A stretch of 64,000 bases of DNA from Novosphingobium sp. (GCA_024236175.1 JACKKY010000007.1:186001-250000), one strand, 5' to 3'. Shown: positions 41,517-50,832, counted from the stretch's first letter. The notes: generated from the sequence alone by a model not told the origin. Made by a program: numbers and translations.

Positions 41517-42575
41517 ATGGACGCCAGTTCCGAAGAGATAGCGCCTGCATTGCTCGGCTGGTACGACGCCAATGCGCGCAAACTGCCATGGCGCGCGCCG
41601 CCCGGCGCGCCGCCGCCCGACCCCTATCGCGTCTGGCTTTCCGAAGTGATGCTCCAGCAGACGACGGCGGCGGCAGTTGTGCCCTATTTCTCGCGTTTCA
41701 CCGAACGCTGGCCGACATTCGAGGCTCTTGCAGCCGCCGAGGACGGAGACGTCATGGCGGCCTGGGCAGGCCTGGGATACTACGCCCGAGCCCGCAACCT
41801 GCTCGCCTGTGCGCGCGAGGTCGCGGCGCGCGGCGGGCAGTTTCCGCGCACTGAAGCCGAATTGCACAAGCTGCCGGGGTTGGGAGCGTATACGGCGGCT
41901 GCGGTGGCAGCGATCGCCTTCGGTGAACGCGCGGTCGTGATCGATGCAAATGTCGAGCGTGTCGTCGCCCGCCTGTTCGCGATTGTCGATCCGCTTCCCG
42001 GCGGCAGGAAGGCGATTGCGGAGCGGGCCGACGCGGTTACGCCCGCAGACCGGCCCGGCGATTTTGCGCAGGCGATGATGGACCTTGGCGCTACCATCTG
42101 CACCAGCCGCAATCCTCGCTGCCTGCTGTGCCCCCTTTCCGGCAATTGCGTGGCGCGGCGGGAAGGAGAGCCCGAACGCTACCCCTTCAAGCCACCAAAG
42201 AAGACCAAACCCCGGCGCAAGGGTCACGCTTTCTGGATCGAATGCGAGGGCGAGGTCTGGCTGGTGCGGCGTTCGGACAAGGGCATGCTCGGCGGGATGC
42301 GGGCGCTTCCCGACGACGGCTGGAATGCGCGAGGGGATGGTTCGGGCGAGGCCCCGCTGGCTGGCCCATGGCAAGCCGGCGGCGTCGTTCAGCATGTCTT
42401 CACCCATTTCGCGCTGGACTTGCACTTGGCCCTGTATTCGGGCGACGAATGGGCTAGGCTGGAAATCGGCGACGGAGAATGGTGGTCGCTGGACCGGCTG
42501 GACGATGCCGGACTGCCGACCCTGTTCGCCAAGGCGGCGCAGCTGGGCGCCGCCCAAAGGGGAGAAGATCGTTGA
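41517..42575 (+). CDS. mutY: A/G-specific adenine DNA glycosylase
   Basis: This 352-residue HhH-GPD glycosylase removes adenine opposite 8-oxoguanine. The catalytic Glu43 is in SEVMLQQTT, the helix-hairpin-helix reads LPGLGAYTAAAVAAIAF, and the Asp in VIDANVERVVAR follows. The [4Fe-4S] cluster cysteines have the spacing CX6CX2CX5C. A NUDIX-like C-terminal domain recognises 8-oxoG. ATG 41517 starts the MDASSEEIAPALLGWYD N-terminus. The stop overlaps the next start by one base, beginning a five-gene coupled run. Confidence 0.95.
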   Translation: MDASSEEIAPALLGWYDANARKLPWRAPPGAPPPDPYRVWLSEVMLQQTTAAAVVPYFSRFTERWPTFEALAAAEDGDVMAAWAGLGYYARARNLLACAREVAARGGQFPRTEAELHKLPGLGAYTAAAVAAIAFGERAVVIDANVERVVARLFAIVDPLPGGRKAIAERADAVTPADRPGDFAQAMMDLGATICTSRNPRCLLCPLSGNCVARREGEPERYPFKPPKKTKPRRKGHAFWIECEGEVWLVRRSDKGMLGGMRALPDDGWNARGDGSGEAPLAGPWQAGGVVQHVFTHFALDLHLALYSGDEWARLEIGDGEWWSLDRLDDAGLPTLFAKAAQLGAAQRGEDR

Positions 42576-43885
42576 TGGACACGCAGTTGGCATTGCCGCC
42601 GGCGCTGAACCGCCGCGAATTGCTGCGACTGGGCGCGTTGGCCGGGATCGGTGCGGCGTTGATGCCAAAACTGGCGTTTGCCGCCTCTCAGCCCAACCTG
42701 ATGCCGAACGTCGCCCGGGTGATCGAAAGCTGGGTCGGGCCGGGCAAGTTCCCCGGAATGGTCGCCACGCTCGGCCTTCCGGGACGGGACACGCAATATG
42801 TCGCGCGCGGCAGCGAAGGCTTCACCGATGCCGATGAGGTGACGCCGGATAGCCTGTTCCGCATCTATTCGATGACCAAGCCGATTACCGGCATGGCCGC
42901 GATGATGCTGATCGATGAGGGCAAGCTCGGGCTAGACCAGCCGCTGGCCGATATCTTGCCGAAATACGCCGACATGCAGGTGCAGGTCACGCCGGACGGA
43001 TCAATTTCCGACGTCAGGCCCGCGAAGAACCCGATCCTGATCCGTCATCTGATGACTCACACCGCAGGCCTTGGCTACACGATCATCCAGAAAGGTCCGA
43101 TCAAGGATGCGATGGAGCAGGCCGGGATCATCGCCGGCCAGATCAGCCGCATTCCTATTCCGGGCCTCGAGCGCGGCAAGCCGGTGCCCAGCCTGGAGGT
43201 ATTCGCCGATCGCCTTGCCGAAATGCCGCTGGTCTACGAACCGGGCACCAAGTGGAGCTACAGCCTCGGCCTCGATCTCATGGGCCGGGTGATCGAGGTG
43301 GCGTCGGGTAAATCCTTCGATGCCTTCCTCAAGGAGCGCATCTTCGATCCCGCCGGTATGGGCAGCACCTATTTCCAGGTCCCCAGGTCCGAGGCCGGGC
43401 GGCTCACGACCAATTACGCCGCGCAGGACAAGCTCCTCGTCCCGATCGACAAGGGCGCCGATTCGATTTACCTCGACAAGCCGCCTTTCCCGTTCGGCGG
43501 GTCCGGCCTGGTAAGCAGCCCGCGCGATTATGACCGCTTCCTGCATATGCTGGCCAACTACGGGACGATCGGCGGCGAGCGGGTGATGGGAGAGCTTGCC
43601 GTTCGTGTGGGCACCGGAAATCTCCTGCCCGACGGGGTCGAAGGCCCAACGATGCTCGGACCGCCAAGCGATTTCGGAGCTGGAGGACGAGTCGGCATCG
43701 GCCCGGAAGCCGGCATTTTCGGCTGGGCAGGTGCGGCCGGTACAGTCGGCATGGTCGACATGAAGCACGGTCTGCGTTCGTCGATCTTCGTCCAGTTCAT
43801 GCCACCCAATGCCAATTCGCTGCTGCCCGACTTCCAGAAGGCGCTGAAAGCCGATGTGATGGCGCTGATGGAGGCGGCGGCATGA
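42575..43885 (+). CDS. Serine hydrolase of the beta-lactamase/penicillin-binding (class C) fold
   Basis: This 436-residue protein has a twin-arginine-like signal with RRELLRLGALAGIGAAL and an Ala-rich cleavage area. The catalytic SxxK is S99-M-T-K102 in FRIYSMTKPITG. The Tyr-containing motif is WSYSLGLDLMG. Related proteins act as esterases, D-amino-peptidases or beta-lactamases; which one cannot be told. It begins on the last base of the mutY stop after GGGAGAAG and overlaps nudC by four bases. Confidence 0.9.
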   Translation: MDTQLALPPALNRRELLRLGALAGIGAALMPKLAFAASQPNLMPNVARVIESWVGPGKFPGMVATLGLPGRDTQYVARGSEGFTDADEVTPDSLFRIYSMTKPITGMAAMMLIDEGKLGLDQPLADILPKYADMQVQVTPDGSISDVRPAKNPILIRHLMTHTAGLGYTIIQKGPIKDAMEQAGIIAGQISRIPIPGLERGKPVPSLEVFADRLAEMPLVYEPGTKWSYSLGLDLMGRVIEVASGKSFDAFLKERIFDPAGMGSTYFQVPRSEAGRLTTNYAAQDKLLVPIDKGADSIYLDKPPFPFGGSGLVSSPRDYDRFLHMLANYGTIGGERVMGELAVRVGTGNLLPDGVEGPTMLGPPSDFGAGGRVGIGPEAGIFGWAGAAGTVGMVDMKHGLRSSIFVQFMPPNANSLLPDFQKALKADVMALMEAAA

Positions 43886-44778
43886 GCGATTCCATGGTAG
43901 CTTTCGCCGGATCGCGCCTCGATCGGGCCGATCACGTCCGCGCCGATCCCGATGCGCTCGGGCGGCTGATGAACGGCACTGCCCGGCTGCTGCGGCTCGA
44001 TGAGCTGGATCCGGTGATCGGGCCGGACGGGTCGCTTGAATGGGGCTCGCTGGCCGAGGCCGATCCCGACAGCGAACTGGTCTTCCTCGGGCTCAATGGC
44101 GGGCATGGCCATTTCGCCGAGGTTCCGACCGCCCTGAGGGGCAGCGTGATGCCGGCCAACGGCAAGATGTGGGGCGCGATGCAGGCGCTCGAACCTTCGG
44201 AGCTGGCGACCTATGGCGGTGCCCGCGCGCTTGTCGGCTGGCATGCCAGGCATCGTTTCTGCGCGGTCTGCGGCAGCCCGACGCATCTCGCCAAGGGCGG
44301 CTGGCAGCGCACCTGCATGAGCGAGAACTGCCGTGCCGAGCATTTCCCGCGCACCGATCCGGTGACGATCATGCTGGTGGAACACGAGGGCTCCATCCTG
44401 CTCGGTCGCCAGCCGCGCTTTCCGCCGAACAGCTATTCCGCGCTGGCGGGTTTCGTCGAGCCGGGCGAGACGCTGGAAGAGGCGGTGGCCCGCGAAACGC
44501 TGGAAGAGGCCGGGGTGGTGGTCCGCGACGTATCCTATGTCGTCAGCCAGCCGTGGCCGTTTCCCTCTTCGCTGATGGTCGGCTGCCATGCCTACGCCGA
44601 CGATCCGGAAATTATTGTCGACAAGACCGAGCTGGAGGACGCGCGCTGGTTCACGCTTGAGGAAATCGCCGATGCGGTGACGGCGATCGAGACCGGTCAG
44701 GCGGGCAAGGCGTTTCAGGCGCCGCCGCGGTTCGCCGTCGCCAATCACCTGATGCGCTGGTGGGTAGCGAACCGATGA
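43882..44778 (+). CDS. nudC: NAD(+)/NADH diphosphatase (RNA deNADding)
   Basis: This 298-residue NUDIX hydrolase has the zinc ribbon CAVCGSP and CMSENC, the NUDIX box GFVEPGETLEEAVARETLEEAG, and the NudC-specific SQPWPFPSSLM array, which distinguishes NADH pyrophosphatases. It cleaves NADH to NMNH and AMP and can remove NAD caps from RNA. It overlaps both neighbours by four bases (ATGA at each end), so it is translationally coupled. Confidence 0.95.
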   Translation: MSDSMVAFAGSRLDRADHVRADPDALGRLMNGTARLLRLDELDPVIGPDGSLEWGSLAEADPDSELVFLGLNGGHGHFAEVPTALRGSVMPANGKMWGAMQALEPSELATYGGARALVGWHARHRFCAVCGSPTHLAKGGWQRTCMSENCRAEHFPRTDPVTIMLVEHEGSILLGRQPRFPPNSYSALAGFVEPGETLEEAVARETLEEAGVVVRDVSYVVSQPWPFPSSLMVGCHAYADDPEIIVDKTELEDARWFTLEEIADAVTAIETGQAGKAFQAPPRFAVANHLMRWWVANR

Positions 44779-45458
44779 ACGCGCCGGCACATCTCAGGAT
44801 CGATATCTGGTCGGACGTCATGTGTCCCTGGTGCATCATCGGCTACAAGCAGCTTGAGCAGGCGCTTGGCGATCTGGAAGGCGAGATCGAGGCGGATATC
44901 AGCTGGCACCCGTTCGAGCTGAACCGCGACATGCCGGTCGAAGGCGAGGACATGGGCCAGCACATGCTGCGCAAATACGGCGTTCCGCCCGAGCAGGCCG
45001 CCAGCGACCGGATGGCCCGGATCGCGGACAAGGCCGGCTATTCGATGCGCTATGCTGGCGAAGGCGAAGAGCCGCCACGCCGGATCTGGAATACCTTGCG
45101 AGCTCACAAGCTGCTGCACTGGGCGCTCGATGCCCATGGGCAGCAGGCGCAGACGCGGCTCAAGCTTGCGCTGTTCGACGCCCATTTCCAGCAGAGGCGC
45201 AACATGTCCGACGATGCGACTCTGCTTGAGATCGCCGAAAGCGTCGGGCTGGACCGCGAAGGCGCTGCCGCCGCGCTTGCCGACGAAGCCCTGTCCGACA
45301 CGATCCGCGCCGAGCAGGCGGAGGCGCTCGAAATGGGCATCACCGCCGTGCCGATGATGCTGGTCAACCGCAAATTCATGATCCCTGGGGCGCAGGAACC
45401 GGAGACCTATGCAGCCTACCTGCGCAAGGTGGTGGAACGGAGCGCGAATGCAGATTGA
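44775..45458 (+). CDS. DsbA-family oxidoreductase, FrnE-like
   Basis: This 227-residue cytoplasmic thioredoxin-fold protein has no signal peptide. The redox motif CPWC is at residues 17-20 in DIWSDVMCPWCIIG, and ITAVPMMLVNRKFMIPGAQ near the C-terminus holds the cis-Pro. FrnE-like proteins (2-hydroxychromene-2-carboxylate isomerase/DsbA group) act as protein disulfide isomerases or as glutathione-dependent enzymes. It overlaps nudC by four bases and the GMC oxidoreductase start by 11. Confidence 0.88.
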   Translation: MNAPAHLRIDIWSDVMCPWCIIGYKQLEQALGDLEGEIEADISWHPFELNRDMPVEGEDMGQHMLRKYGVPPEQAASDRMARIADKAGYSMRYAGEGEEPPRRIWNTLRAHKLLHWALDAHGQQAQTRLKLALFDAHFQQRRNMSDDATLLEIAESVGLDREGAAAALADEALSDTIRAEQAEALEMGITAVPMMLVNRKFMIPGAQEPETYAAYLRKVVERSANAD

Positions 45459-47055
45459 AGATGCCGACTATGTGATCGCGGGAGGCGGCAGCGCCGGTTG
45501 CGTTCTGGCCAACCGCCTGTCCGAGGATTCCCGTAACCGGGTCGTTCTGCTCGAAGCGGGTCCCGGTGCGGACGGCTTCTGGAACCGCATGCCGGCCGGC
45601 GGGATGAAGCACCTCGGCAATGCCGAGCGCGACTGGTGCTTCATGACCGAGCCCGATCCCTCGCTCAACGGGCGGCAGGGCTTCTGGAGCGCCGGGCGCA
45701 TGCTGGGCGGCGGTTCCTCGGTCAACGGCATGATCTACATTCGCGGCGACCGCACGGACTACGACGATTGGGCCAGTACGCTTGGCTGCACCGGCTGGAG
45801 CTGGAACGAGGTATTCCCTTTTTTCGTCAAGTCGGAGGCCTGGAGCGGAAAGCCCAGCCAGACTCACGGCACGACCGGGACGCTGGGCGTCAGCGAACCG
45901 CGGCTCAAGCATCCGCTTGCCCGGACATTCGTCGATGCCTGCGAGCAGTTCGGCCTGCGCCGGGTCGAGGACTATTGCGCGGGCGACGTCGACGGCGCTT
46001 TCCTGATGCTGACCACGCAGGCGAACGGCCAGCGCTCCAGCGCGGCGAGGGCCTTTCTCGACGAGGCGATGAAGCGCCCGAACCTTGAGGTGCTCACCGG
46101 CGCGATCGTCGACAAGGTGCTGATAAAGAACGGCCGGGCGGTCGGCGTGCAGTTCCTGCGTGGCGGCGAGGTGCAATCCGTGCGTTGCCGGGGCGAGGTG
46201 ATCGTCAGTTCCGGCACGCTTAATTCGCCCACGGTGCTGATGCGATCGGGCCTGGGCCCGGCGGAGCATCTGCGCGAACACGGCATAGACGTCGTCCGCG
46301 ACATGCCGGAAGTCGGCAGGAACCTTCAGGAACATGCGAGTTTCCATTCGGTGTTCCAGGTCGATATCCCGACTTACAACACGATGATGAAGCCCGCCGT
46401 CATGGCGCGCGAATTCGTGAAATACCTGCTGGCGAACCGCGGGCTCATGACGATGATCCCGGTGGAGGCGATGGCCTATCTGCGGTCCCGCCCCGAGCTG
46501 GAGCGGCCCGATATCAAGCTCTCCTTCGGCCTGATGGCGCACGATCACGCGACGCGGAAGCCGCAGAAGCTTCCGGCCGTCGTCGTTTTCGCCAATGTCG
46601 CCAAGCCCAAGAGCCGCGGCGAGGTGCGCTTGCGCAGCGCCGATCCCACCGACAAGTCGGTGATCGACCACCGCCTGATCGGACATCGCGACGATATCGC
46701 GGCGCTGATCGCGGGAGCGAAGAAAATCCAGCAGCTCTTCACCATGCCGGCGCTCGCGCCCCATGTGAAAGGCCCGCTGATGCCGTCTCCCTTGCCAGAG
46801 ACCGACGAGCAGTGGGAGCAGGCGATCCGCAACTCGGCCGGGATCGGCTATCACCCGGTAGCGACCTGTCGGATGGGCGGGGACGATGCGTCGGTGGTCG
46901 ATCCGCGGCTCAAGGTGCGCGGCATCGAGGGCCTGCGCGTCGTCGATGCCTCGATCATGCCGATCATGCCGGCAGCGAACACCAATGCGCCGGCGATCAT
47001 GGTCGGCGAGAAGGGCGCCGACATGATCCTGCAGGATGCGAAAGTGCCCGCCTAG
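45448..47055 (+). CDS. GMC-family FAD oxidoreductase (choline/alcohol dehydrogenase-like)
   Basis: This 535-residue protein has the N-terminal dinucleotide fold DYVIAGGGSAGCVLANRLSED (FAD loop at 11-16), the GMC signature GRMLGGGSSVNGMIYIRG, and the second signature SSGTLNSPTVLMRSGLG. The catalytic His region is GIGYHPVATCRMG and the C-terminal VVDASIMPIMPAANTNAPA supplies the second His/Asn. It oxidises a primary alcohol (choline, alkanol or PEG-type are all possible). It overlaps the FrnE-like gene and converges on the Rieske oxygenase gene 15 bases away. Confidence 0.93.
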   Translation: MQIEDADYVIAGGGSAGCVLANRLSEDSRNRVVLLEAGPGADGFWNRMPAGGMKHLGNAERDWCFMTEPDPSLNGRQGFWSAGRMLGGGSSVNGMIYIRGDRTDYDDWASTLGCTGWSWNEVFPFFVKSEAWSGKPSQTHGTTGTLGVSEPRLKHPLARTFVDACEQFGLRRVEDYCAGDVDGAFLMLTTQANGQRSSAARAFLDEAMKRPNLEVLTGAIVDKVLIKNGRAVGVQFLRGGEVQSVRCRGEVIVSSGTLNSPTVLMRSGLGPAEHLREHGIDVVRDMPEVGRNLQEHASFHSVFQVDIPTYNTMMKPAVMAREFVKYLLANRGLMTMIPVEAMAYLRSRPELERPDIKLSFGLMAHDHATRKPQKLPAVVVFANVAKPKSRGEVRLRSADPTDKSVIDHRLIGHRDDIAALIAGAKKIQQLFTMPALAPHVKGPLMPSPLPETDEQWEQAIRNSAGIGYHPVATCRMGGDDASVVDPRLKVRGIEGLRVVDASIMPIMPAANTNAPAIMVGEKGADMILQDAKVPA

Positions 47056-47070
47056 CGCACCGCCGGCATC

Positions 47071-48723
47071 CTATTCCACTTCGTCGAGGCCGAGCGCCTT
47101 GTCGTAGTTCAGGTGGAAGTTGCGGATGATCGATTCCTGGTAGCCGGAATACCAGACGTAGGGCGGTTCCTTGGTTTTCAGCCCGGTCTGGACGTGCGGG
47201 ACGTTGCCGGTGTCCTGCATGAAGATCTTGGCCAGCGTGCCCAGTTCGGGCGCATCGGTCCAGGGATCGTCCGGCCCGAGCAGGCGTTGCGGCCGCGGCG
47301 GCGGCTTGGGTTTGCCTTTCGGCCAGGGCGCAAGCAGCATCGCCTGCATCAGGCATTCGTCCGGATTGTCGCCGTTCGGCCGGAACCTGTAGACGATGCG
47401 GCCCCAGCCGCCCCAGGGGCTGAAATTCGGGAACAGGTTGTTGAAGGTCTGCTCGACCAGTTCCGCATCCGAGAACTGCTCCACTTCCTCCCCGATGATG
47501 TCGCGCAGGTACTCCCGGTTGAAGTCGGCCGCCTGGCGATAGGCTTCGAGCGCCTGCTCCTTCGAGGCGACCATGCCGCGGTGGGGGCTCGAAACGCTGA
47601 TGTTCACATGGCCGAGCCGACCCCAGTTGCCGAACACGTCGTAGCGCGTGTCGGCAAGGTCGCCGCCGGCGAGCAGCAGTTGCGGATGGGTGGCGATGAC
47701 GTGGTAGGCTTCAAGGAAAGCCTCCATTGCGATCTTCCAGTTGCAGCGCAGGACCTTGACGACGTCCGCCTGCTTGTAGCGGTTCTCGAGCCTTATCTTG
47801 GCGTAGTGCTCGATCATTTCCGGGCCCATGTATTCCTCGAGGCTGATCGCCTCGGGGTCCGGATTGATGAAGATGAATCCGCCCCAGGTCGCCACTTTCG
47901 CTTCGGGTAGCTTGCAGACCTTTTTGCGCACGCCGGCGAAGTCCCATTCGGACGGCATGTCGCGAAGCTCGCCGTCGATGCCCCAGCTCCAGCCGTGATA
48001 GGGGCAACGGAAATCCTTCGCCCGCTTGCCGCTCGTCTCGCGCAGCAGCCGTCCGCGATGGAGGCAGGCATTGGGATAGGCGCGAAACTCGTTCTCGCCG
48101 GTCCGCACGACCAGGTAGTTGAGGCTGGCGATCTTGTAGACGTGATAGTCGCCCACTTCGGGAATGTCGTCTTCCCGGCAGACCATTTGCCAGCACTTCT
48201 TCCAGATGTGCCTCACTTCCAGGTCGTGGTATTCCTTTTCGAAGAAACGCGCGGTGGGCACCATTGCCGGACCGCCCGGCATCGGCGCGCTGCGCTTGAA
48301 GATTTCGGGTATCAGCTCGGGCTTGCGGTCGTTCTCCAGGAAGAAGTCGAGTGGGAACTGCGCCGCGGAGCGTGGCCCCTCGTCGGTCTCCTGGCCCGGG
48401 TCTCCGACAAACTTGCCGATGACCTTCATTCCCTGCTGGACCGATTCGTTGCCGCTCCGGCCGAAATTGCCGGTGAAGCCGCCGGCTTCCATGTCGTCGA
48501 GCGGCGGCAGGACCGTCCAGAAGATGTCCTTGCCCGGCGGCAGGTCGGGGCCGCCCACAAGATAGAGCATGTGCGGATCGGCATATGTGAGGTCGCCTTC
48601 CATCCATGTCCCGTCCCACTTGAACAGGCCGGACTGGCCGGCAGCGGGGTCTTCGACCCGGACGACACCGTCTCCGACTTCCTCATAGACTACACCGGTG
48701 AAAGGATGCGGTTCCCGCCTCAC
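47071..48723 (-). CDS. Rieske non-heme iron oxygenase alpha subunit with N-terminal extension
   Basis: This 550-residue protein is about 100 residues longer than typical ring-hydroxylating oxygenases. The Rieske ligands are C220, H222, C240 and H243 (CLHRGRLL and CPYHGWSWG). The mononuclear iron histidines are H341 and H346 in EAYHVIATH. Where most members have a bridging Asp three residues before the first His, this protein has Glu338, as in the carnitine monooxygenase CntA. Residues 1-155 precede the usual start and are unrecognised (GLFKWDGTWMEGDLTYADPH). GTG 48723 follows AGGAGAG. No beta subunit, ferredoxin or reductase gene is next to it; the substrate is unknown. Confidence 0.88.
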   Translation of the reverse strand: MRREPHPFTGVVYEEVGDGVVRVEDPAAGQSGLFKWDGTWMEGDLTYADPHMLYLVGGPDLPPGKDIFWTVLPPLDDMEAGGFTGNFGRSGNESVQQGMKVIGKFVGDPGQETDEGPRSAAQFPLDFFLENDRKPELIPEIFKRSAPMPGGPAMVPTARFFEKEYHDLEVRHIWKKCWQMVCREDDIPEVGDYHVYKIASLNYLVVRTGENEFRAYPNACLHRGRLLRETSGKRAKDFRCPYHGWSWGIDGELRDMPSEWDFAGVRKKVCKLPEAKVATWGGFIFINPDPEAISLEEYMGPEMIEHYAKIRLENRYKQADVVKVLRCNWKIAMEAFLEAYHVIATHPQLLLAGGDLADTRYDVFGNWGRLGHVNISVSSPHRGMVASKEQALEAYRQAADFNREYLRDIIGEEVEQFSDAELVEQTFNNLFPNFSPWGGWGRIVYRFRPNGDNPDECLMQAMLLAPWPKGKPKPPPRPQRLLGPDDPWTDAPELGTLAKIFMQDTGNVPHVQTGLKTKEPPYVWYSGYQESIIRNFHLNYDKALGLDEVE

Positions 48724-48834
48724 ATCTGCTCTCCTGCCAATTCTGGATTGCAGGCTTCATCGCGCCGCGGGGCAGGGAAGACTTTGATGTGGCGCAAATG
48801 GAAGCGCCGGAGGGGGCAGTTCTGCTTGGACTTC

Positions 48835-49230
48835 CTAGACCAGCCCCAGTTTCGCCAGTTCGCCGATCAGGCGCGGCGGGAGCACGTCGCCTTCTTCGAT
48901 ATCTCCCGCCAGATCGGGCGGGGCGTCCTTCTCGTCGAGGTAGCGCCAACCCTGGTGGGCGCGCCGGGGTATGGTTTGCACGGGAACCAGTTTCGGTTCC
49001 AGCCTGATCGACCAGCGCCCGTCGTCGCGCTGGGCGAAGCCGAGGATCGGTGAGCGCCCGACAATCGCGTGTTCGTGGATCCAGTAGAGCGATCCTCCCG
49101 CCATCTCCTCATGCCGCTTGGGAAGGTAGCGCGTGGTCATCAGCGCTTCCCCGTCGTGGCTTTCCAGCCATTGCCGGAGGCTGGCGACGCTTTGCGCGCG
49201 AAAGGCGATCTTGGTCATGTTGAGCGGCAT
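48835..49230 (-). CDS. DUF1489 family protein
   Basis: This 131-residue protein begins MPLNMTKIAFRAQSVASLRQWLESHDGEALMTTRYLPKRHEEM, the signature of DUF1489, a family restricted mainly to alphaproteobacteria. The middle reads GGSLYWIHEHAIVGRSPILGFA. It has no signal or membrane segment. ATG 49230 is taken; an in-frame TTG three codons upstream is possible. The function is unknown. It sits between the Rieske oxygenase and mgtE in the same direction but with gaps of 70-110 bases. Confidence 0.88.
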   Translation of the reverse strand: MPLNMTKIAFRAQSVASLRQWLESHDGEALMTTRYLPKRHEEMAGGSLYWIHEHAIVGRSPILGFAQRDDGRWSIRLEPKLVPVQTIPRRAHQGWRYLDEKDAPPDLAGDIEEGDVLPPRLIGELAKLGLV

Positions 49231-49299
49231 CGGAAGCAAGATAGGCGTTCGCCGCCGCCGCTCAAGTCACGGAGAGGCCTTCCGCGTGCGGGGCGGGCG

Positions 49300-50730
49300 T
49301 CAGCCCACGAGGCCGCTGGCTACGGCAAGGCCAAGAAAGGCGAAAAAGCCCATCGAATCGGTGATCATCGTCACGAAAACCGAACTGGCCACTGCCGGGT
49401 CCTGGTCCAGCCGGTCGAACACCACCGGCACCACCACACCGGCAAGCCCTGCGGTGAAGATGTTGATGACCACGGCCAGAGCGATCACCGCGCCGAGCAT
49501 CGGCGTGAAGATCAGGGCCGTGGCGATACCGATCAGCGCGGCGACAGTGCCGCCGTTGAGCAGCGCGACGCGCATTTCGCGCCAGAGTATGCGCTTCGTG
49601 TTGGACCGGGTGAGCTGGTTCATCGCAATGGCGCGGACCGCGACCGCCATCGTCTGCGTGCCGGCATTGCCGCCGATCGAGGCGACGATCGGCATGAGCA
49701 CCGCCAGCGCCACCAGCTTTTCGATAGCGGCGCCGAACATGGCGATGATGACGCTGGCGATCAGCGCGGTGCCGAGGTTGGCGACCAGCCAGCGCACGCG
49801 GCTGACATAGGAATCGCGGATCGGCTCGTTGATGTCGCCTTCGCCGGCGCCCGAGAGCAGCAGCACGTCCTCGCCGGCTTCTTCCTGGATGATGTGGACC
49901 ACGTCGTCGGCGGTGATCTGGCCGACCAGCCTTCCGGCTTCGTCGACGACCGCAGCGGAGATCAGCGCGTATTTCTGGAATCGCAGCGCCGCTTCCTCCT
50001 GGTCCATTTCGACCGGGATGAGCGTCTGGTCGCGCTTCATGACATCGACGAGGGCGACGTGGCGCGGCGCGCGCAGGATCCATGACAGGGCACAGGTGCC
50101 GATCGGGCGGTGCGCCGGATCGACGACGAAGACTTCCCAGAATTCGTTGGCGAGCTCCTTGCCGTCGCGCAGGAAGTCGATGAGGTCGCCCACCGCCATG
50201 TGCTCGGGAACCGCGATGAAGTCCCGGCTCATCAGGCGACCGGCGGACTCTTCCGGATAGGCCAGCGCCGATTCAATGGCGGCGCGGTCTTCCGGCTCCA
50301 TCTCGGCGAGGATGGCCTGCTGGTCCTCCTCGTCGAGATCCTCGATCATCGCGACCGCGTCGTCGGTCTCAAGCTGTTCGGCGATCTCGGCGACGATTTC
50401 GGCAGGAAGCTCCTCGACCAGCAGCTCGCGCACGTGATCGTTGAGCTCGGCGATCACCTCGACGCTCATCATGTCGCCGATGGCCCTGGCGAGCGGCAGG
50501 CGCTGCTCCTGGCCGGTCAGTTCGAAAAGGTCGGCGACGTCGGCGGGATGGAGCGGTTCGACCAGCTCGTAGACGCGGTCCTTGTCGTCGTCCTCCAGCG
50601 CCTCGTGAACGCTGCGAACGAATTCGGCTTTCAGCCGGTTTTCCTCGTCGAAGGTCTCGCTCTCCTGTGCCGGTCCGGCCGCATCGGCGGCCTCATCGGT
50701 CATGGTGTCGTCGAGTTCCTCGGGAGTCAT
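49300..50730 (-). CDS. mgtE: Magnesium transporter MgtE
   Basis: This 476-residue protein has the MgtE layout: an acidic N-terminal superhelical domain (residues about 25-150, LHPADVADLFELTGQEQRLPLARAI), two CBS domains (about 150-275, including YPEESAGRLMSRDFI), and five C-terminal helices with VLMPIVASIGGNAGTQTMAV, the channel signature. It imports Mg2+ and is gated by Mg2+ binding to the cytoplasmic domains. An extra acidic leader of about 20 residues precedes the domain. It is divergent from the PPIase gene across 102 bases. Confidence 0.95.
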   Translation of the reverse strand: MTPEELDDTMTDEAADAAGPAQESETFDEENRLKAEFVRSVHEALEDDDKDRVYELVEPLHPADVADLFELTGQEQRLPLARAIGDMMSVEVIAELNDHVRELLVEELPAEIVAEIAEQLETDDAVAMIEDLDEEDQQAILAEMEPEDRAAIESALAYPEESAGRLMSRDFIAVPEHMAVGDLIDFLRDGKELANEFWEVFVVDPAHRPIGTCALSWILRAPRHVALVDVMKRDQTLIPVEMDQEEAALRFQKYALISAAVVDEAGRLVGQITADDVVHIIQEEAGEDVLLLSGAGEGDINEPIRDSYVSRVRWLVANLGTALIASVIIAMFGAAIEKLVALAVLMPIVASIGGNAGTQTMAVAVRAIAMNQLTRSNTKRILWREMRVALLNGGTVAALIGIATALIFTPMLGAVIALAVVINIFTAGLAGVVVPVVFDRLDQDPAVASSVFVTMITDSMGFFAFLGLAVASGLVG

Positions 50731-50784
50731 GCGCGCCGGTCTAGGCGCACGGCATACAAAAGCAACTGCAGACCGCCTGCGGAC

Positions 50785-50812
50785 GTGACTTTGTCGCGCT
50801 TGCTCCTATATC
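50785..50812 (+). promoter_or_regulatory. Candidate promoter of the PPIase gene
   Basis: GTGACT (50785-50790) and TATATC (50807-50812) are separated by 16 bases, each matching four of six consensus positions. The start site would be near 50819, followed directly by the AAGGAGA ribosome site at 50824-50830 and the ATG at 50833. Confidence 0.4.
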
Positions 50813-50832
50813 GGGGCCAACCCAAGGAGATC

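Noticed and set aside
45448..48723. A choline/carnitine-to-betaine pathway from the GMC oxidoreductase and the Rieske oxygenase
   Set aside because: They are convergent, not one operon, and neither substrate can be read from sequence; only the Glu-bridging feature is kept as a finding.
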